Shown: positions 8,771-17,716, numbered from the stretch's first letter. The stretch: DNA of 64,000 nucleotides from Xaviernesmea rhizosphaerae (GCF_001938945.1 NZ_MKIO01000042.1:40303-104302), one strand, 5' to 3'. Notes: generated by a model not told the origin, from the sequence alone. Numbers and translations: made by a program.

Positions 8771-9679
8771 TTAACCCTTGATTGCCGAGCCGACGAAGGA
8801 ACTGACGAACCAGCGCTGGAAGGCGAGATAGAAGGCGAGGATGGGGAGCATCATCAGCACGGAGGCCGCCATGGCGCGGTCCCAGAAGATGCTGTCCTGG
8901 CCGAAGAAGGTGGCGATGGCGACCGAGATCGGCCGGGCATAATCGGTCTGGGTGACGAGGATCGGCCAGAGATACTGGTTCCAGGCCTCGATGCCCATGA
9001 GGATGGAGACGGTGGCGAGCGCCGGCAGGCTGAGCGGCAGGAAGATCGAGCGATAGACCCGGAAGACCGAGGCGCCGTCCATCTCCGCCGCTTCGAACAG
9101 GTCCTTCGGCAGCTGCGCGAAGAACTGGTAGAAGAGGAAGGTGTAGAGCGGGCTTGCGATCCAGGGCACGATCTGCACCGCGAAGCCATCGGTGATGCCG
9201 GCGCGCGAGACCATGATCACCAGCGGCATGATGATGCTTTCCTGCGGGATGACATAGAGCGCGATGACGATGGCCAGCACCACGGCGCGCCCGCGCAGCG
9301 ACCCCCAGGCCAGCACGAAGCCGGCCATGGAATTGACCACGAGACCCCCGACCACGGTGCAGAACAGGATGATCAGCGAATTGAGCAGGTAGCGGCCGAA
9401 GGCCAGTTCGCCGGAGAAATGCGCGACCTCGGCGAAATTGTTGAGCGTCGGGTTCGACACCCAGAAGGCGCGGAAGGTGCCCATATCGGCCAGGATCTGG
9501 AAGCGGTCGTCCTTCAGGCTGGCGACAGCCAGCAGGAAGAGCGGCGAGACGATCACCAGCGCGATGATCAGCATGCAGGCGGCCTGCACGGCGCGGTAGG
9601 CGTTGAAGCGCCGGCGCCGGAGTGCGGGAACCTTGGCGGCCGGGGTGAGCGGGCGGGAGGCAAGGGCTGTGTCAGACAT
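8771..9679 (-). CDS. carbohydrate ABC transporter permease (MalG/UgpE type)
   Basis: A 302-residue inner-membrane subunit. Six hydrophobic segments are visible, the first at about residues 28-52 (ACMLIIALVIVSPLFLLAVA). The EAA loop that contacts the ATPase is present as EAAEMDGASVFRVYRSIFLP near residue 190. Its start overlaps the end of the other permease gene by 8 bases, which indicates translational coupling and a heterodimeric channel. The GH32 gene follows 3 bases downstream. Confidence 0.93.
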   Translation of the reverse strand: MSDTALASRPLTPAAKVPALRRRRFNAYRAVQAACMLIIALVIVSPLFLLAVASLKDDRFQILADMGTFRAFWVSNPTLNNFAEVAHFSGELAFGRYLLNSLIILFCTVVGGLVVNSMAGFVLAWGSLRGRAVVLAIVIALYVIPQESIIMPLVIMVSRAGITDGFAVQIVPWIASPLYTFLFYQFFAQLPKDLFEAAEMDGASVFRVYRSIFLPLSLPALATVSILMGIEAWNQYLWPILVTQTDYARPISVAIATFFGQDSIFWDRAMAASVLMMLPILAFYLAFQRWFVSSFVGSAIKG

Positions 9680-10625
9680 CGTAGCGCCTCAGGAGAAAGC
9701 GTTGCAGGAGCGCGATGACGAGGACGATGAGGAAGAGGATGACCGAGACGGCGGAGGCATAGCCGAGCTTCTGCTCCTCATAGCCGATGCGCACCATGTA
9801 GTGGACGACGGTTTCGGTCGAATTCTTCGGCCCGCCCTGGGTGAGGATCGCCACCTGGGTGTAGAGCTTGAAGGCCTGGATCGTGGTGATGACCAGGACG
9901 AAGACATGGGTCGGGCGCAGGCCCGGCATGGTGACATGCCAGAAGCGCTGCAGCGCATTGGCGCCGTCGATGCGCGCGGCATCGTAAAGCTCCTCGGAAA
10001 TGCCCTGGAGCCCGGCCAGATAGATGATCATCTGGAAGCCATAGGCCTGCCAGGCCGAGAGCAGGACGATCGAGACCATCGCCCAGTTCGGATCGCCCAG
10101 CCAGTCGATCGGCTGGATCGTGCCGAAGGAGAGGAAGCCGAGGATCTGGTTGAACGGGCCTGTGGGATACTGGAACAGCGTGGCCCAGATCACGCAGACC
10201 ACCACCATGGAGGTGATCGCCGGCAGGAAGAACAGGCCGCGGAACAGGTTGCGGAAGGGGATCTTCTGATGCAGCAGCAGCGCGGTCAGGAAGGCCAGCC
10301 CGCACTGGACCGGGATGATCCAGAGGGTGAAGCGCGTGACGTTCCACAGCGCCGTCCAGAACAGGGGATCGTTGAAGATCCGGATGAAATTGGCCAGGCC
10401 GACGAAGCGCACGGGAGTGGGGCGCGGCACCAGCGGCTGGTTGGTCATCGCCGTCCAGAAGGACAGGATGAAGGGCGCGATCAGGAAGACCGTCATCAGG
10501 ATGACGGCCGGGGCCAGCATGCCCATTTCCTGGAACAGCCTGGCACGGTCGCGCCGACGGCCCTTGGGGCGGGCAGGCTGCGGTTTGGCCACGGCGGACG
10601 CCGCGCCGGCAGATGGAATGCTCAT
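9672..10625 (-). CDS. carbohydrate ABC transporter permease (MalF/UgpA type)
   Basis: A 317-residue inner-membrane subunit with hydrophobic segments from about residue 40 (PAVILMTVFLIAPFILSFW) and an EAA loop reading ELYDAARIDGANALQRFWHV. I start at 10625 (MSIPSAGAAS) because GCAGGAGAG lies just before it; the 58 extra residues of the longer frame are translated from the interspersed repeat. It lies between the binding-protein gene and the MalG-type permease with which it overlaps by 8 bases. Confidence 0.92.
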   Translation of the reverse strand: MSIPSAGAASAVAKPQPARPKGRRRDRARLFQEMGMLAPAVILMTVFLIAPFILSFWTAMTNQPLVPRPTPVRFVGLANFIRIFNDPLFWTALWNVTRFTLWIIPVQCGLAFLTALLLHQKIPFRNLFRGLFFLPAITSMVVVCVIWATLFQYPTGPFNQILGFLSFGTIQPIDWLGDPNWAMVSIVLLSAWQAYGFQMIIYLAGLQGISEELYDAARIDGANALQRFWHVTMPGLRPTHVFVLVITTIQAFKLYTQVAILTQGGPKNSTETVVHYMVRIGYEEQKLGYASAVSVILFLIVLVIALLQRFLLRRYDV

Positions 10626-10668
10626 GACGATCTCTCCTGCGGCCGGCGGGCCGCCTCCGCGTCCTGGT

Positions 10669-10904
10669 GCATCGGACTGAAAACCTTCCGCAGTCCGACG
10701 CTCCAGACTTTTGTTTTTGCCCCGGATTTTTCCGAAGACCTGAAACCGGTCTTCGGCGCGATGCGCTGGCGCATGTCTTCCGGCGGTCGTTCCCGGCACT
10801 AGAGCATCGGACTGAAAACAGTCCTCAGTGCGATGCTCTAGATTTTTGTTTTTGCATCGGATTTTTCCGAAAACCGGTTCCCACTTTTCGGTCCGATGCT
10901 CTAA
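10669..10904. repeat. interspersed palindromic repeats in the operon, two blocks
   Basis: Block A is at 10669-10765 and block B at 10800-10904. Block B opens TAGAGCATCGGACTGA, passes through TTTTTGTTTTTGCATCGG, and closes CGGTCCGATGCTCTA, so its ends form an inverted repeat. Block B is nearly identical over about 100 bases to the element at 47570-47673. Both blocks sit between the binding-protein gene and the first permease, where such hairpins could set the usual excess of binding protein over membrane subunits. Confidence 0.85.
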
Positions 10905-10928
10905 GCCGGAAACGACCGGGCTGATGGC

Positions 10929-12221
10929 TTACTGCGCGCCGTTGAAGGGCGGGTAGCCGTCATTGTCGGTGATGTCCTCGTCGATCTTCTGCGCGGCCTC
11001 GCTCAGAGCCGACTTCACGTCGCCCTTGTTGAAGATCTTGTCCACGGCCTGCATGTAGGCGGCGGTGATCGCCGGATAGGCCGGGTGCGGCGGACGCGGA
11101 ATGGCGGTCTTCGAGGCCTGCTCGAAGGCGACGGCCAGCGGGCCGCCTGCCGCATAGAGCGGGCTTTCGGCGGCGAAGCTCTTCAGGCCGGGATAGGCCG
11201 ACTGCGACTTGGCATAGTCGCGATAGGCCTTGTCCTTCAGCATGAAGGAGATGAACTTGCCGGCGATGTCGGGGTGCTTGGAGGCGGTGGTGATGCCCCA
11301 GATCCAGGTGCCGTCAGGCGACGCGCCCTTGGCGCCGAACTTCGGCAGCGGCATGACGACGACGTCGTCCTTCATCGCGGCCGCGGCTTCTGCGTAAAAC
11401 CAGTGACCGCCGAAGGCGAGCGCGGCCGGATGTCCTTCCGCGTAGAACTGGTTGGTGCCGGCGGACTGCGGCACGATCCAGCCCTTGTTGACCCAGGTCT
11501 GCATCATGGTCATGGCGTCGACGCAGGCCTGGCTGTCCAGCGTGCCTTCCGACTTCCAGCTCTTGCGGTCGATCAGGTCGCAGCCTGACGATTGCAGGAT
11601 CGGGCTATAGGCATAGGTGATCCACTCGGTCTTGATGCCATAGCCGCGGAAGGTGTCGATCGGCCATTTCACGCCGTCGAGCTTGGACAGCTTCTCGAGA
11701 TTGGCCTCGAACTCTTCGCGCGTCCAGGCGTCGTCCACCGACTTCGGAATGCGCGCGCCGATCTTTTCCAGGTATTTGCGGTTGCCGTAGAGCACGACCG
11801 AGCTGTCGGTCAGGCCGATGCCGTAGAGCTGCTTGTCGATGACATAGGTGCCCTGGGCGATGTTGGACTCGGTCATGTCCGAAAGCACGTCGGCGTCGAT
11901 CACGTCCTTGATCGGAGAGAGATAGCCGGACCAGACGTAATTGGCGAGGAAGGGCGCGTCGAGCTCCATGATGTCGGGAAGCTGCTTGGCCATGACGGCG
12001 GCCGAGAACTTCTCGTTATAGGCATCGTGCGGCGCATAGATCAGCTCGATGTCCACGTCGGGATTGGCTTCCTCGAAGCGCTTGGCGAGGTCGCCATAGG
12101 CGGCCACCCAGCCCGGATCGCCCTGATGCATCATCTTGATCACGGTCTTGGCCTGAGCGCCGGCCGCGAAAGCCAGCAGAGCGGCGGCGGTGGTCGCCAG
12201 AAGTAAACGTTTACCCATCAT
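10929..12221 (-). CDS. ABC transporter sugar-binding protein (CUT1 family)
   Basis: A 430-residue periplasmic binding protein for the fructoside importer. The first 25 residues form a clear Sec signal peptide (KR, then LLLATTAAALLAFAAGAQA, cleavage before KTVIK). The mature part has the features of extracellular solute-binding protein family 1, for example HQGDPGWVAAYGDLAKRFEEANPDVD. Two ATG codons stand in tandem; I chose 12221 because AAGGAGG lies 8 bases upstream of it. Codons 2-6 after the second ATG overlap a perfect 12-base palindrome that looks like a LacI-family operator. It is the first structural gene of the operon, 281 bases downstream of the lacI-type gene. The ligand is inferred from the GH32 gene, not from the protein. 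Confidence 0.92.
   Translation of the reverse strand: MMGKRLLLATTAAALLAFAAGAQAKTVIKMMHQGDPGWVAAYGDLAKRFEEANPDVDIELIYAPHDAYNEKFSAAVMAKQLPDIMELDAPFLANYVWSGYLSPIKDVIDADVLSDMTESNIAQGTYVIDKQLYGIGLTDSSVVLYGNRKYLEKIGARIPKSVDDAWTREEFEANLEKLSKLDGVKWPIDTFRGYGIKTEWITYAYSPILQSSGCDLIDRKSWKSEGTLDSQACVDAMTMMQTWVNKGWIVPQSAGTNQFYAEGHPAALAFGGHWFYAEAAAAMKDDVVVMPLPKFGAKGASPDGTWIWGITTASKHPDIAGKFISFMLKDKAYRDYAKSQSAYPGLKSFAAESPLYAAGGPLAVAFEQASKTAIPRPPHPAYPAITAAYMQAVDKIFNKGDVKSALSEAAQKIDEDITDNDGYPPFNGAQ
12203..12214. promoter_or_regulatory. putative LacI-family operator inside the binding-protein gene
   Basis: GTAAACGTTTAC is a perfect palindrome with the central CG and AAA/TTT flanks typical of LacI-family sites. 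It covers early codons of the binding-protein gene and includes the codon TTA, rare in this GC-rich DNA. A related half-match, GTATCGATTGC, lies at about 12243-12253. Both lie just downstream of where the operon promoter should be. Confidence 0.6.
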
Positions 12222-12399
12222 GATATCCTCCTCCTTGGGGTCGTATCGATTGCCTGCCACAGGCCGCCCCTCCCTCGGGGAACGCCTGAATTTCCTGGGA
12301 CATGCGCAGCCTTCCGGCTGCATCCTCCCGGCGGTGGCGCCCATGCTGCGCCGCGCCGCCGAACTCCTCGTTTTCCTGCCGCTGCCGGCCTTGGCTTCA

Positions 12400-12530
12400 C
12401 CTCAGACCGAGCGCCGCTCCACCATCTGGCCCGGCCGCGCCGCCGCTCCCGCAGCGTTGCCGAATTCCCACTCCCGCGGTCTTTCATGGTGCAGCCTTTG
12501 CCTCAGACCGAGCGCCGCTCCACCATCTGG
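12400..12530. repeat. 30-base direct repeat duplicating the 3' end of the lacI-type gene
   Basis: Bases 12400-12429 and 12501-12530 are identical over 30 positions, starting CCTCAGACCGAGCGCCGC. The second copy contains the last codons and the stop of the lacI-type gene at 12503. The first copy lies 101 bases downstream of it in the leader of the binding-protein gene, and the identity ends abruptly on both sides. Confidence 0.85.
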
Positions 12531-13507
12531 AAAGGCAGGCGGCGCACCTCCGGCGGCACGGGATCCGTGCTCAGGAGGATGTCGGCCGCCATGCGGCCCA
12601 TCAGCCGGTGCGGCAGGGCCATGGTGGTCAGCGGCGGATCGAGCCTGGAGGCGATGTCCACCTGATTGTCGAAGCTCGCCACCGCCACGTCGTCGGGGAT
12701 GCGCCGCCCCAGGCGGTGCAGCGCGGCATAGACTTCCATCGCCACGCGGTCATTGCCGCAGAGCAGGGCGTCCGGCGGGTTCGGCCCGTCGAGGAGCGCC
12801 GCGACATGATGCGCGACGAGGCTCGGCGCGCGGTCGCTGTAGATCGCCCGGCGCACCGCCGGCAGCACCGGCATGGTGCCTTCGTTTAGGCCCGCTTCCG
12901 TCAGCGCCCGGCGAAAGCCCTTTTCGCGCAGCTCCCCGGCGAGCAGGCCCGGCAGATTGATAAAGGCGAGCGAGCGGCGGCCGGCCTCGATCAGGTAGCG
13001 GGTGATCTCATGCGCCGCGCCTTCCTCATCCGGCACCAGCGACAGCACGCGGCCCTGCGCCTCCTGGCAATTGATCATCACGCCCACCACGTCGCCCGCC
13101 CCTTCAGGCAGCGCCACGGTCTTGTGATACATCGCGGCATAGGCGATGGCGCGCGGGCGGAAGCGCCTGACCTCCTCCAGCACCGCGCCGACATCGCGCC
13201 GCCCGCCCAGCGTCATGGCGAAGACCGCCATGTCGGCCGAGCGTGCCGCGCTGTCGAGGCCGCGGATGATCTCGGTGGCGAAAGGCGAGGTGATCAGGTC
13301 ATCCGCCACCAGCCCGATCAGCGGCATCCAGCCCTGGCGCATGGAGCGCGCCGCCAGATTGGTGACATAGCCGAGCTCGGACGCGATCTCGAGGATCCGC
13401 TCCCGCGTCGCCTCCGCCATGCGCGCGGAACCGCCATGCAGCGCGCCGGACACCGTCTTCACCGAGACGCCGGCAATCCGGGCGATGTCGTTGAGAGAGG
13501 CGGCCAA
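12503..13507 (-). CDS. LacI family transcriptional regulator of the fructoside operon
   Basis: A 334-residue repressor-type regulator. The N-terminal helix-turn-helix reads SLNDIARIAGVSVKTVSGAL followed by the hinge helix region NLAARSMRQG. The remainder is the periplasmic-binding-like sensor, with IGLVADDL and the closing CGNDRVAMEVY and VASFDNQ segments of the family. The start is TTG at 13507; no in-frame ATG precedes the HTH and the first residues fit the family. An operator-like palindrome lies 21-36 bases before the start, which suggests autoregulation. It heads the minus-strand operon and probably releases it when a fructose-containing sugar or its metabolite binds. Confidence 0.92.
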   Translation of the reverse strand: MAASLNDIARIAGVSVKTVSGALHGGSARMAEATRERILEIASELGYVTNLAARSMRQGWMPLIGLVADDLITSPFATEIIRGLDSAARSADMAVFAMTLGGRRDVGAVLEEVRRFRPRAIAYAAMYHKTVALPEGAGDVVGVMINCQEAQGRVLSLVPDEEGAAHEITRYLIEAGRRSLAFINLPGLLAGELREKGFRRALTEAGLNEGTMPVLPAVRRAIYSDRAPSLVAHHVAALLDGPNPPDALLCGNDRVAMEVYAALHRLGRRIPDDVAVASFDNQVDIASRLDPPLTTMALPHRLMGRMAADILLSTDPVPPEVRRLPFQMVERRSV

Positions 13508-13527
13508 GGCTGGGTCCGTTCCGGTTT

Positions 13528-13543
13528 GGGTTATCGATTACCC
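13528..13543. promoter_or_regulatory. putative LacI-family operator upstream of the lacI-type gene
   Basis: GGGTTATCGATTACCC is a 16-base near-perfect palindrome (one mismatched pair) with the central ATCGAT seen in many alphaproteobacterial LacI-family operators. It lies just upstream of the TTG start at 13507. Confidence 0.6.
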
Positions 13544-13653
13544 GAACTCCTAACCCCGAAGCCGGGGGCTTGTCAATCGGCCTTGATAAGTGTCGAAGAA
13601 ACGTCGCCGTCAGGCGCATCCTGGGAAGGGCGGAGAAGACGGCGCGCCTGCGG

Positions 13654-15591
13654 TCACACCGCCAGGCGCTGCTGTGCGAAATCGGCCAGGAAGGCCGGGA
13701 TCTCTTCTGCGTCCATCGGCCGGGCATAGAGATGGCCCTGGACCAGCGTCGCCTGCAATTGCTGCAGCACGGCCAGTTCCTCGCAGGTTTCCACGCCTTC
13801 CACGACGCATTCCAGGCCCATGTCACGGCTGAGGGCCAGCACGGACTTGACGATCTTGTAGCTCGCCGGACGTTGATGCAGGCCGGAGACAAAGCTGCGG
13901 TCGATCTTCACGCGGGTGAGCGGCAGGGCATGCAGCCGCGTCAGGCTGGAATAGCCGACGCCGAAATCATCCAGCGAGATGCGACAGCCGAGCGCGCGCA
14001 GCCGCTCGACCGATTGTTTGACCTGGTCGAAATCATAGGTCAACGCCGTTTCGGTGATCTCGAAATCGATGCGGTTGGCCGGCAGGCCGCTGTTTTCGAT
14101 GATGGCGATCAGCGTGGTCACCCCATCCGGCGAGGCGAGATCCTGCGCCGAGAGATTGAAGGCGAGGCAGACAGAGTCCGGCCAGGTGGCGGCCACCGCC
14201 AGCGATTTCTGCAGCAGCGCGCGGGTCAGATGGGAGACGAAGCTCGTCCGTTCGGCCACCGGAATGAACTGCGCCGGCGGCACGCGCCCGAGCACCGGAC
14301 TGTCCCAGCGCGCGAGCGTCTCGAAGCCTTCCACCGTCCCATGGACGATGTCGACGATCGGCTGGAACACGATCGACAGCTCGCTGGCGAGGTCGGCCTG
14401 CTTCAGCGCCTGCTCGATGCGCGCTTCCGCATTGATCGTACGCTCATGGGCGGTGGAGAACAGCACGGCGCTGCCGCGCCGCATCCGCTTGGCGTGATAG
14501 AGCGCGTAGTCGGCGCGGTCGAACAGCTGTTCGCAGGTGCTGGCCAGATCGGGATAGACGGCGATGCCAAGCGAGGCCGCGACCTTGGCCGTGGCCTTGG
14601 CAAGCGCGACCGGCTGCTGGATGATCTCGGCCACGGCCATCGCCTGTTCCACGAGACGGCCGTCTTCGGCCGCCCGGACCGTGACGATGGCGAATTCGTC
14701 GCCCCCTAGGCGAAAGGCCTTGCAGCCCTCCGGCAGCGTCATCAGCCGCTGACCGATCTCCATCAGCAGCCGGTCGCCGGCCGAATGGCCATAGACGTCG
14801 TTGACCGGCTTGAAGCCGTCGAGGTCGAGCAGCGTCAGGGCCAGCCGGGTTCCGTCCTGCCGGGCGCCGTCCAGCGCCTGCTCCAGATGCGAGAAGAAGG
14901 CGCGGCGGTTGGGCAGATCGGTGAGGCGGTCGATATTGGCCAGCCGGAGATTCTCGTCCCCCAGCGCCCGCGTGCGCTGCTGCGAGACGATCATCTGCTC
15001 GAAATTCCGGTAATTGGTGAACAGGATCGACAGCATGCCATAGCAGACCAGCGCGACATTGATGGTCACGGCCGCGAAGGTCAAATGGCCCATGGCCAGG
15101 AAGAAGGTGACGAAGGCGCCATTGACGATCAGCGTGACGATCAGGGCGGCGGAGCGCACATGCATCAGGCAGAAGATGCAGGAAATCACCGTGATGGCCA
15201 TGTAGAAGGCGACATGGGAGCGCGCATAGGCATCGCCATAGGGCACCAGCAGGAAGGACCAGGTGGTAAAGGCGACGGCGATGCCGACGGCCAGCCTGTT
15301 CGTTCCCTGCAGCACGCGCAGCGCCTGTTCGGCCGAAGGCTCCTGGAAGCGCACGCGCCGCCAGAACATGAGGCGCTTGGCGCAGATGAGGGTGAGAACG
15401 GCGGGAACGCCGATCGCCAGCCAGAGCGGCGTGCTGCGCATATGGGTGACCGCCAGTGCCCAGGTGCTCGACAGCAGGATGAAATACATCATCGGCATCT
15501 GGCGCGTGAAAGCCTGATACTGCGCTTTCAGAAGCTCCGGATTGTCCGAGGCCACGGTGAAGAGCCGGGCCATCGCGCCGTTGCGTTTCAA
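13654..15591 (-). CDS. membrane GGDEF-EAL protein (cyclic di-GMP synthase/phosphodiesterase)
   Basis: A 645-residue protein that should make and/or break cyclic di-GMP. Residues 35-195 hold about six hydrophobic segments forming a membrane sensor. The GGDEF domain follows, with an intact GGDEF motif at 296-300 and no RxxD inhibitory site just upstream. The EAL domain starts near 390. Its signature is EGFETL (ETL in place of EAL, catalytic Glu kept), with FNLSAQDL, FEITETALT, LDDFGVGYSSL, KIDRSFV and VEGVET, so both activities look possible. The start is TTG at 15591, chosen because GGGAGGAAAA lies just upstream, whereas the ATG six codons later has none. It stands alone between the LacI-type gene and a 475-base gap. 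Confidence 0.92.
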   Translation of the reverse strand: MKRNGAMARLFTVASDNPELLKAQYQAFTRQMPMMYFILLSSTWALAVTHMRSTPLWLAIGVPAVLTLICAKRLMFWRRVRFQEPSAEQALRVLQGTNRLAVGIAVAFTTWSFLLVPYGDAYARSHVAFYMAITVISCIFCLMHVRSAALIVTLIVNGAFVTFFLAMGHLTFAAVTINVALVCYGMLSILFTNYRNFEQMIVSQQRTRALGDENLRLANIDRLTDLPNRRAFFSHLEQALDGARQDGTRLALTLLDLDGFKPVNDVYGHSAGDRLLMEIGQRLMTLPEGCKAFRLGGDEFAIVTVRAAEDGRLVEQAMAVAEIIQQPVALAKATAKVAASLGIAVYPDLASTCEQLFDRADYALYHAKRMRRGSAVLFSTAHERTINAEARIEQALKQADLASELSIVFQPIVDIVHGTVEGFETLARWDSPVLGRVPPAQFIPVAERTSFVSHLTRALLQKSLAVAATWPDSVCLAFNLSAQDLASPDGVTTLIAIIENSGLPANRIDFEITETALTYDFDQVKQSVERLRALGCRISLDDFGVGYSSLTRLHALPLTRVKIDRSFVSGLHQRPASYKIVKSVLALSRDMGLECVVEGVETCEELAVLQQLQATLVQGHLYARPMDAEEIPAFLADFAQQRLAV

Positions 15592-16066
15592 GTTGGTTTT
15601 CCTCCCTCGCAGCCATGGCTGTCACGCCACTGCCAGGATTGATCCTAGCAGGCACGAACGCAAGAAGTCTTAAGAGGGAAGAGCGCAGTTTAAGGTGCTG
15701 GACAATACCGGCAAATTCCCGGTCTAACGTCTGAGGATCTGCAACCTTTGGGAAGTATTTTCGAGCCGAGTTAATGCAAAGAAGGTTCGTTATTTGTCAT
15801 ACAATAAGACTTGCCCTGAACGGAGCCGCGGCGCGGTCATTGTTTGACCTTTCGCACGCTCCGGCGCGCCTGCTGATGGGCGCATCGGGCTGAAGCTAAG
15901 GATCGGCCACCTGCTTCAGGCTTGCGTCTGGCGCAGTCTTCCCGAAGACCGGGCTCCCGTTTTTTCCCGTGTGCTTCTTGAGGGATGCGCCGCATCGCGG
16001 CCGCAGGGCGGGAGACAGGCTCCGGTCGCTGCGGCCGCAAAGGGTCGATAGGAGCAAGCCCTGCTG
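15592..16066. other. AT-rich intergenic region upstream of the GGDEF-EAL gene
   Basis: Bases 15640-15830 are visibly richer in A and T than the surroundings and probably hold the promoter of the minus-strand GGDEF-EAL gene; I cannot pick clear -35 and -10 boxes. Bases 15870-15970 hold a degenerate interspersed repeat (GCATCGGGCTGAAGC, TTCCCGAAGACCGGGCTCCC). No gene is recognised. Confidence 0.5.
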
Positions 16067-16435
16067 TCAGCAGTTGCGCTCGACGCCGTCATCGCTGGTG
16101 TTGCCTTCGGGGCAGTTGCGGTTGGCATCGGTCTTGGTGCCGGTGGCGCCGCTATCGGGGCTCGTGCCCGTGGCGCCGCCGCCGCCCGTGCCCGTGCCCA
16201 TATTGGTGCCATTGCCGCCCATGGTGCCGCCTGTGGTGCCCGAGCCCGAACCCATGCTGCCGCTGGTTCCGGTGCCGCTTCCGGTGCCGCCGCCTTCATT
16301 GGTGCCCGTTCCGTCGGTGCCCATCGTGGTGCCGCCGGTTCCCGTGGTGCCGCCATTGCCCGTGCCGGATTGCGCGAGCGCCCCCGTCGCCAGGCCGCAG
16401 GACAGGATGGTGACTGCAAGCAGTTTCAATCGCAT
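16067..16435 (-). CDS. small secreted Gly/Thr-rich low-complexity protein
   Basis: A 122-residue protein with a signal peptide (MRLKLLAVTILSCGLATGALA, then QSGTG). The mature part is almost entirely Gly, Thr, Ser, Asn and Met in irregular repeats such as GGTTGTGGTTMG and GTGTNEGGGTGSGTGTSG. It ends in a non-repetitive tail with two cysteines, NCPEGNTSDDGVERNC, which could form a disulfide. The start at 16435 has GACGGAGGAAA upstream. It is monocistronic. I do not recognise a function; such proteins can be cell-surface or periplasmic fillers. The repeats could make the length variable between strains. Confidence 0.75.
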   Translation of the reverse strand: MRLKLLAVTILSCGLATGALAQSGTGNGGTTGTGGTTMGTDGTGTNEGGGTGSGTGTSGSMGSGSGTTGGTMGGNGTNMGTGTGGGGATGTSPDSGATGTKTDANRNCPEGNTSDDGVERNC

Positions 16436-16801
16436 GGTTTTTCCTCCGTCAGGATGTTTTATCCACGGCGAAGCCTCGGGAGGGATCTTGTCGATCCCGC
16501 CGCCTGCGGCCTGCCGATCTCTGGTGCTGAAGCAGGCCGCGCGATGCGCTGTGTTTGTGTGCCTGCCCCTTGCCAACAGGCGAAGCCGGAGGAAGTTTCA
16601 AAAATAACCGAGAGATTGCGCAGCCTTACACTGGCGCGTCCCGCGCGGGGTGCTGCCCCGAGGCCGTGGCCGGGCGCCGGCTTTTGGACGTAAAATGCCC
16701 TGCCGTCTGGAAAACCGGGCGGTTACCGGCACCCACTATGCGCCTTCAGGAGGGGGCGGCAGCGATGGACGCACGCCGCCCCCAACGTCGCCCCTTGGCA
16801 C
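16436..16801. other. intergenic region between the Gly-rich gene and prmB
   Basis: This 366-base stretch should contain the promoter of the minus-strand Gly-rich gene and the 3' end of the prmB transcript. I see no repeat, gene or RNA that I can name; the AT-rich spot near 16595-16610 (TTTCAAAAATAACC) is the best place for a promoter. Confidence 0.4.
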
Positions 16802-17716
16802 TCAGGCGTCGAAGGCCTCGGTCGCCAGCCAGAAGACGGCGTCCTGCGATTCTGCGGTTTCCAGCCAGACGAAGTCCAGATGCGGATATTCCTCCTCGAG
16901 GATCTCACGGCCGGAGCCGATCTCGCAGAGGATGCCGCCGCCGGGGTTGAGATGATCGGCGGCCTGGTCGAGGATCTGACGCACGAGATCGAGCCCGTCC
17001 TCGCCGCCATCATGCGCCATGACCGGCTCGGCCTGGAACTCGGCCGGATAGCCCGAAAGCGCGGCATGATCGACATAGGGTGGATTGGTGATGATCAGGT
17101 CGTAGGTCCTGCCCTTCAGCGGGGCGAAGAGATCGCCTTGGACGAGGCGCACCTGCCCCTCAACCTCGTGGGCCGTCACGTTGATCTTCGCCACTTCCAG
17201 CGCTTCGGGCGACAGATCCACGGCATCGACTTTGGCCAGCGGCAGGAACTTGGCGGCCAGCACCGCCAGACAGCCCGAGCCGGTGCACAGGTCGAGCGCG
17301 CTTTCCACCGTGGTGGGGTCCGGAAGCACGGAGGACCCTTCCGGGTTGAGATATTCGGTAAAGAGCAGCTCGCCCAGATGCGAGCGCGGCACGATCACCC
17401 GCTCGTCCACATGGAAGCGCACGCCCTGAATATAGGAGCGGCCGGTCAGATAGGCCGATGGCTTGCGGGTGGTCACGCGCGCCTCGATCCGCTCGGCCAG
17501 CAGGCGGCGCTCGGCCGGCAGCAGCCGCGCATCGAGGAACGGGTCCAGCCGGTCGATCGGCAGCTCCAGCGAGTCGAGCAGCAGAAAGGCGGCGTCGTCG
17601 GCGGCCGTCAGCGTGCCGTGGCCATAGCTGAGATCCGCGGCGTTGAAGCGCGAAATCGCATAGCGCCAGTAATCGCGCAGCGTCGCCAGCTCGCGGGTGA
17701 TGTCATCCAGGCTCAT
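16802..17716 (-). CDS. prmB: ribosomal protein uL3 glutamine N5-methyltransferase
   Basis: A 304-residue class I SAM-dependent methyltransferase that methylates a glutamine in ribosomal protein L3. The catalytic NPPYVD motif is present, followed by the substrate-loop sequence ALSGYPAEFQAEPVMAHDGG. The SAM-binding glycine motif reads LDLCTGSGCLAVLAAK. The N-terminal helical domain carries SRFNAADLSYGHGT, which resembles the E. coli PrmB segment and separates it from the release-factor enzyme PrmC. The ATG at 17716 is chosen over an upstream in-frame TTG because GGGAG lies 6 bases before it. It is a single gene, divergent from the pseudouridine synthase at 17865. Confidence 0.9.
   Translation of the reverse strand: MSLDDITRELATLRDYWRYAISRFNAADLSYGHGTLTAADDAAFLLLDSLELPIDRLDPFLDARLLPAERRLLAERIEARVTTRKPSAYLTGRSYIQGVRFHVDERVIVPRSHLGELLFTEYLNPEGSSVLPDPTTVESALDLCTGSGCLAVLAAKFLPLAKVDAVDLSPEALEVAKINVTAHEVEGQVRLVQGDLFAPLKGRTYDLIITNPPYVDHAALSGYPAEFQAEPVMAHDGGEDGLDLVRQILDQAADHLNPGGGILCEIGSGREILEEEYPHLDFVWLETAESQDAVFWLATEAFDA

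Noticed and set aside
5708..9718. A plus-strand open frame of over 1,300 codons
   Set aside because: It runs antisense to the ATPase, GH32 and permease genes, is rich in Arg, His, Gly and Ala, and has no domain motifs. It is a GC-rich mirror of real codons.
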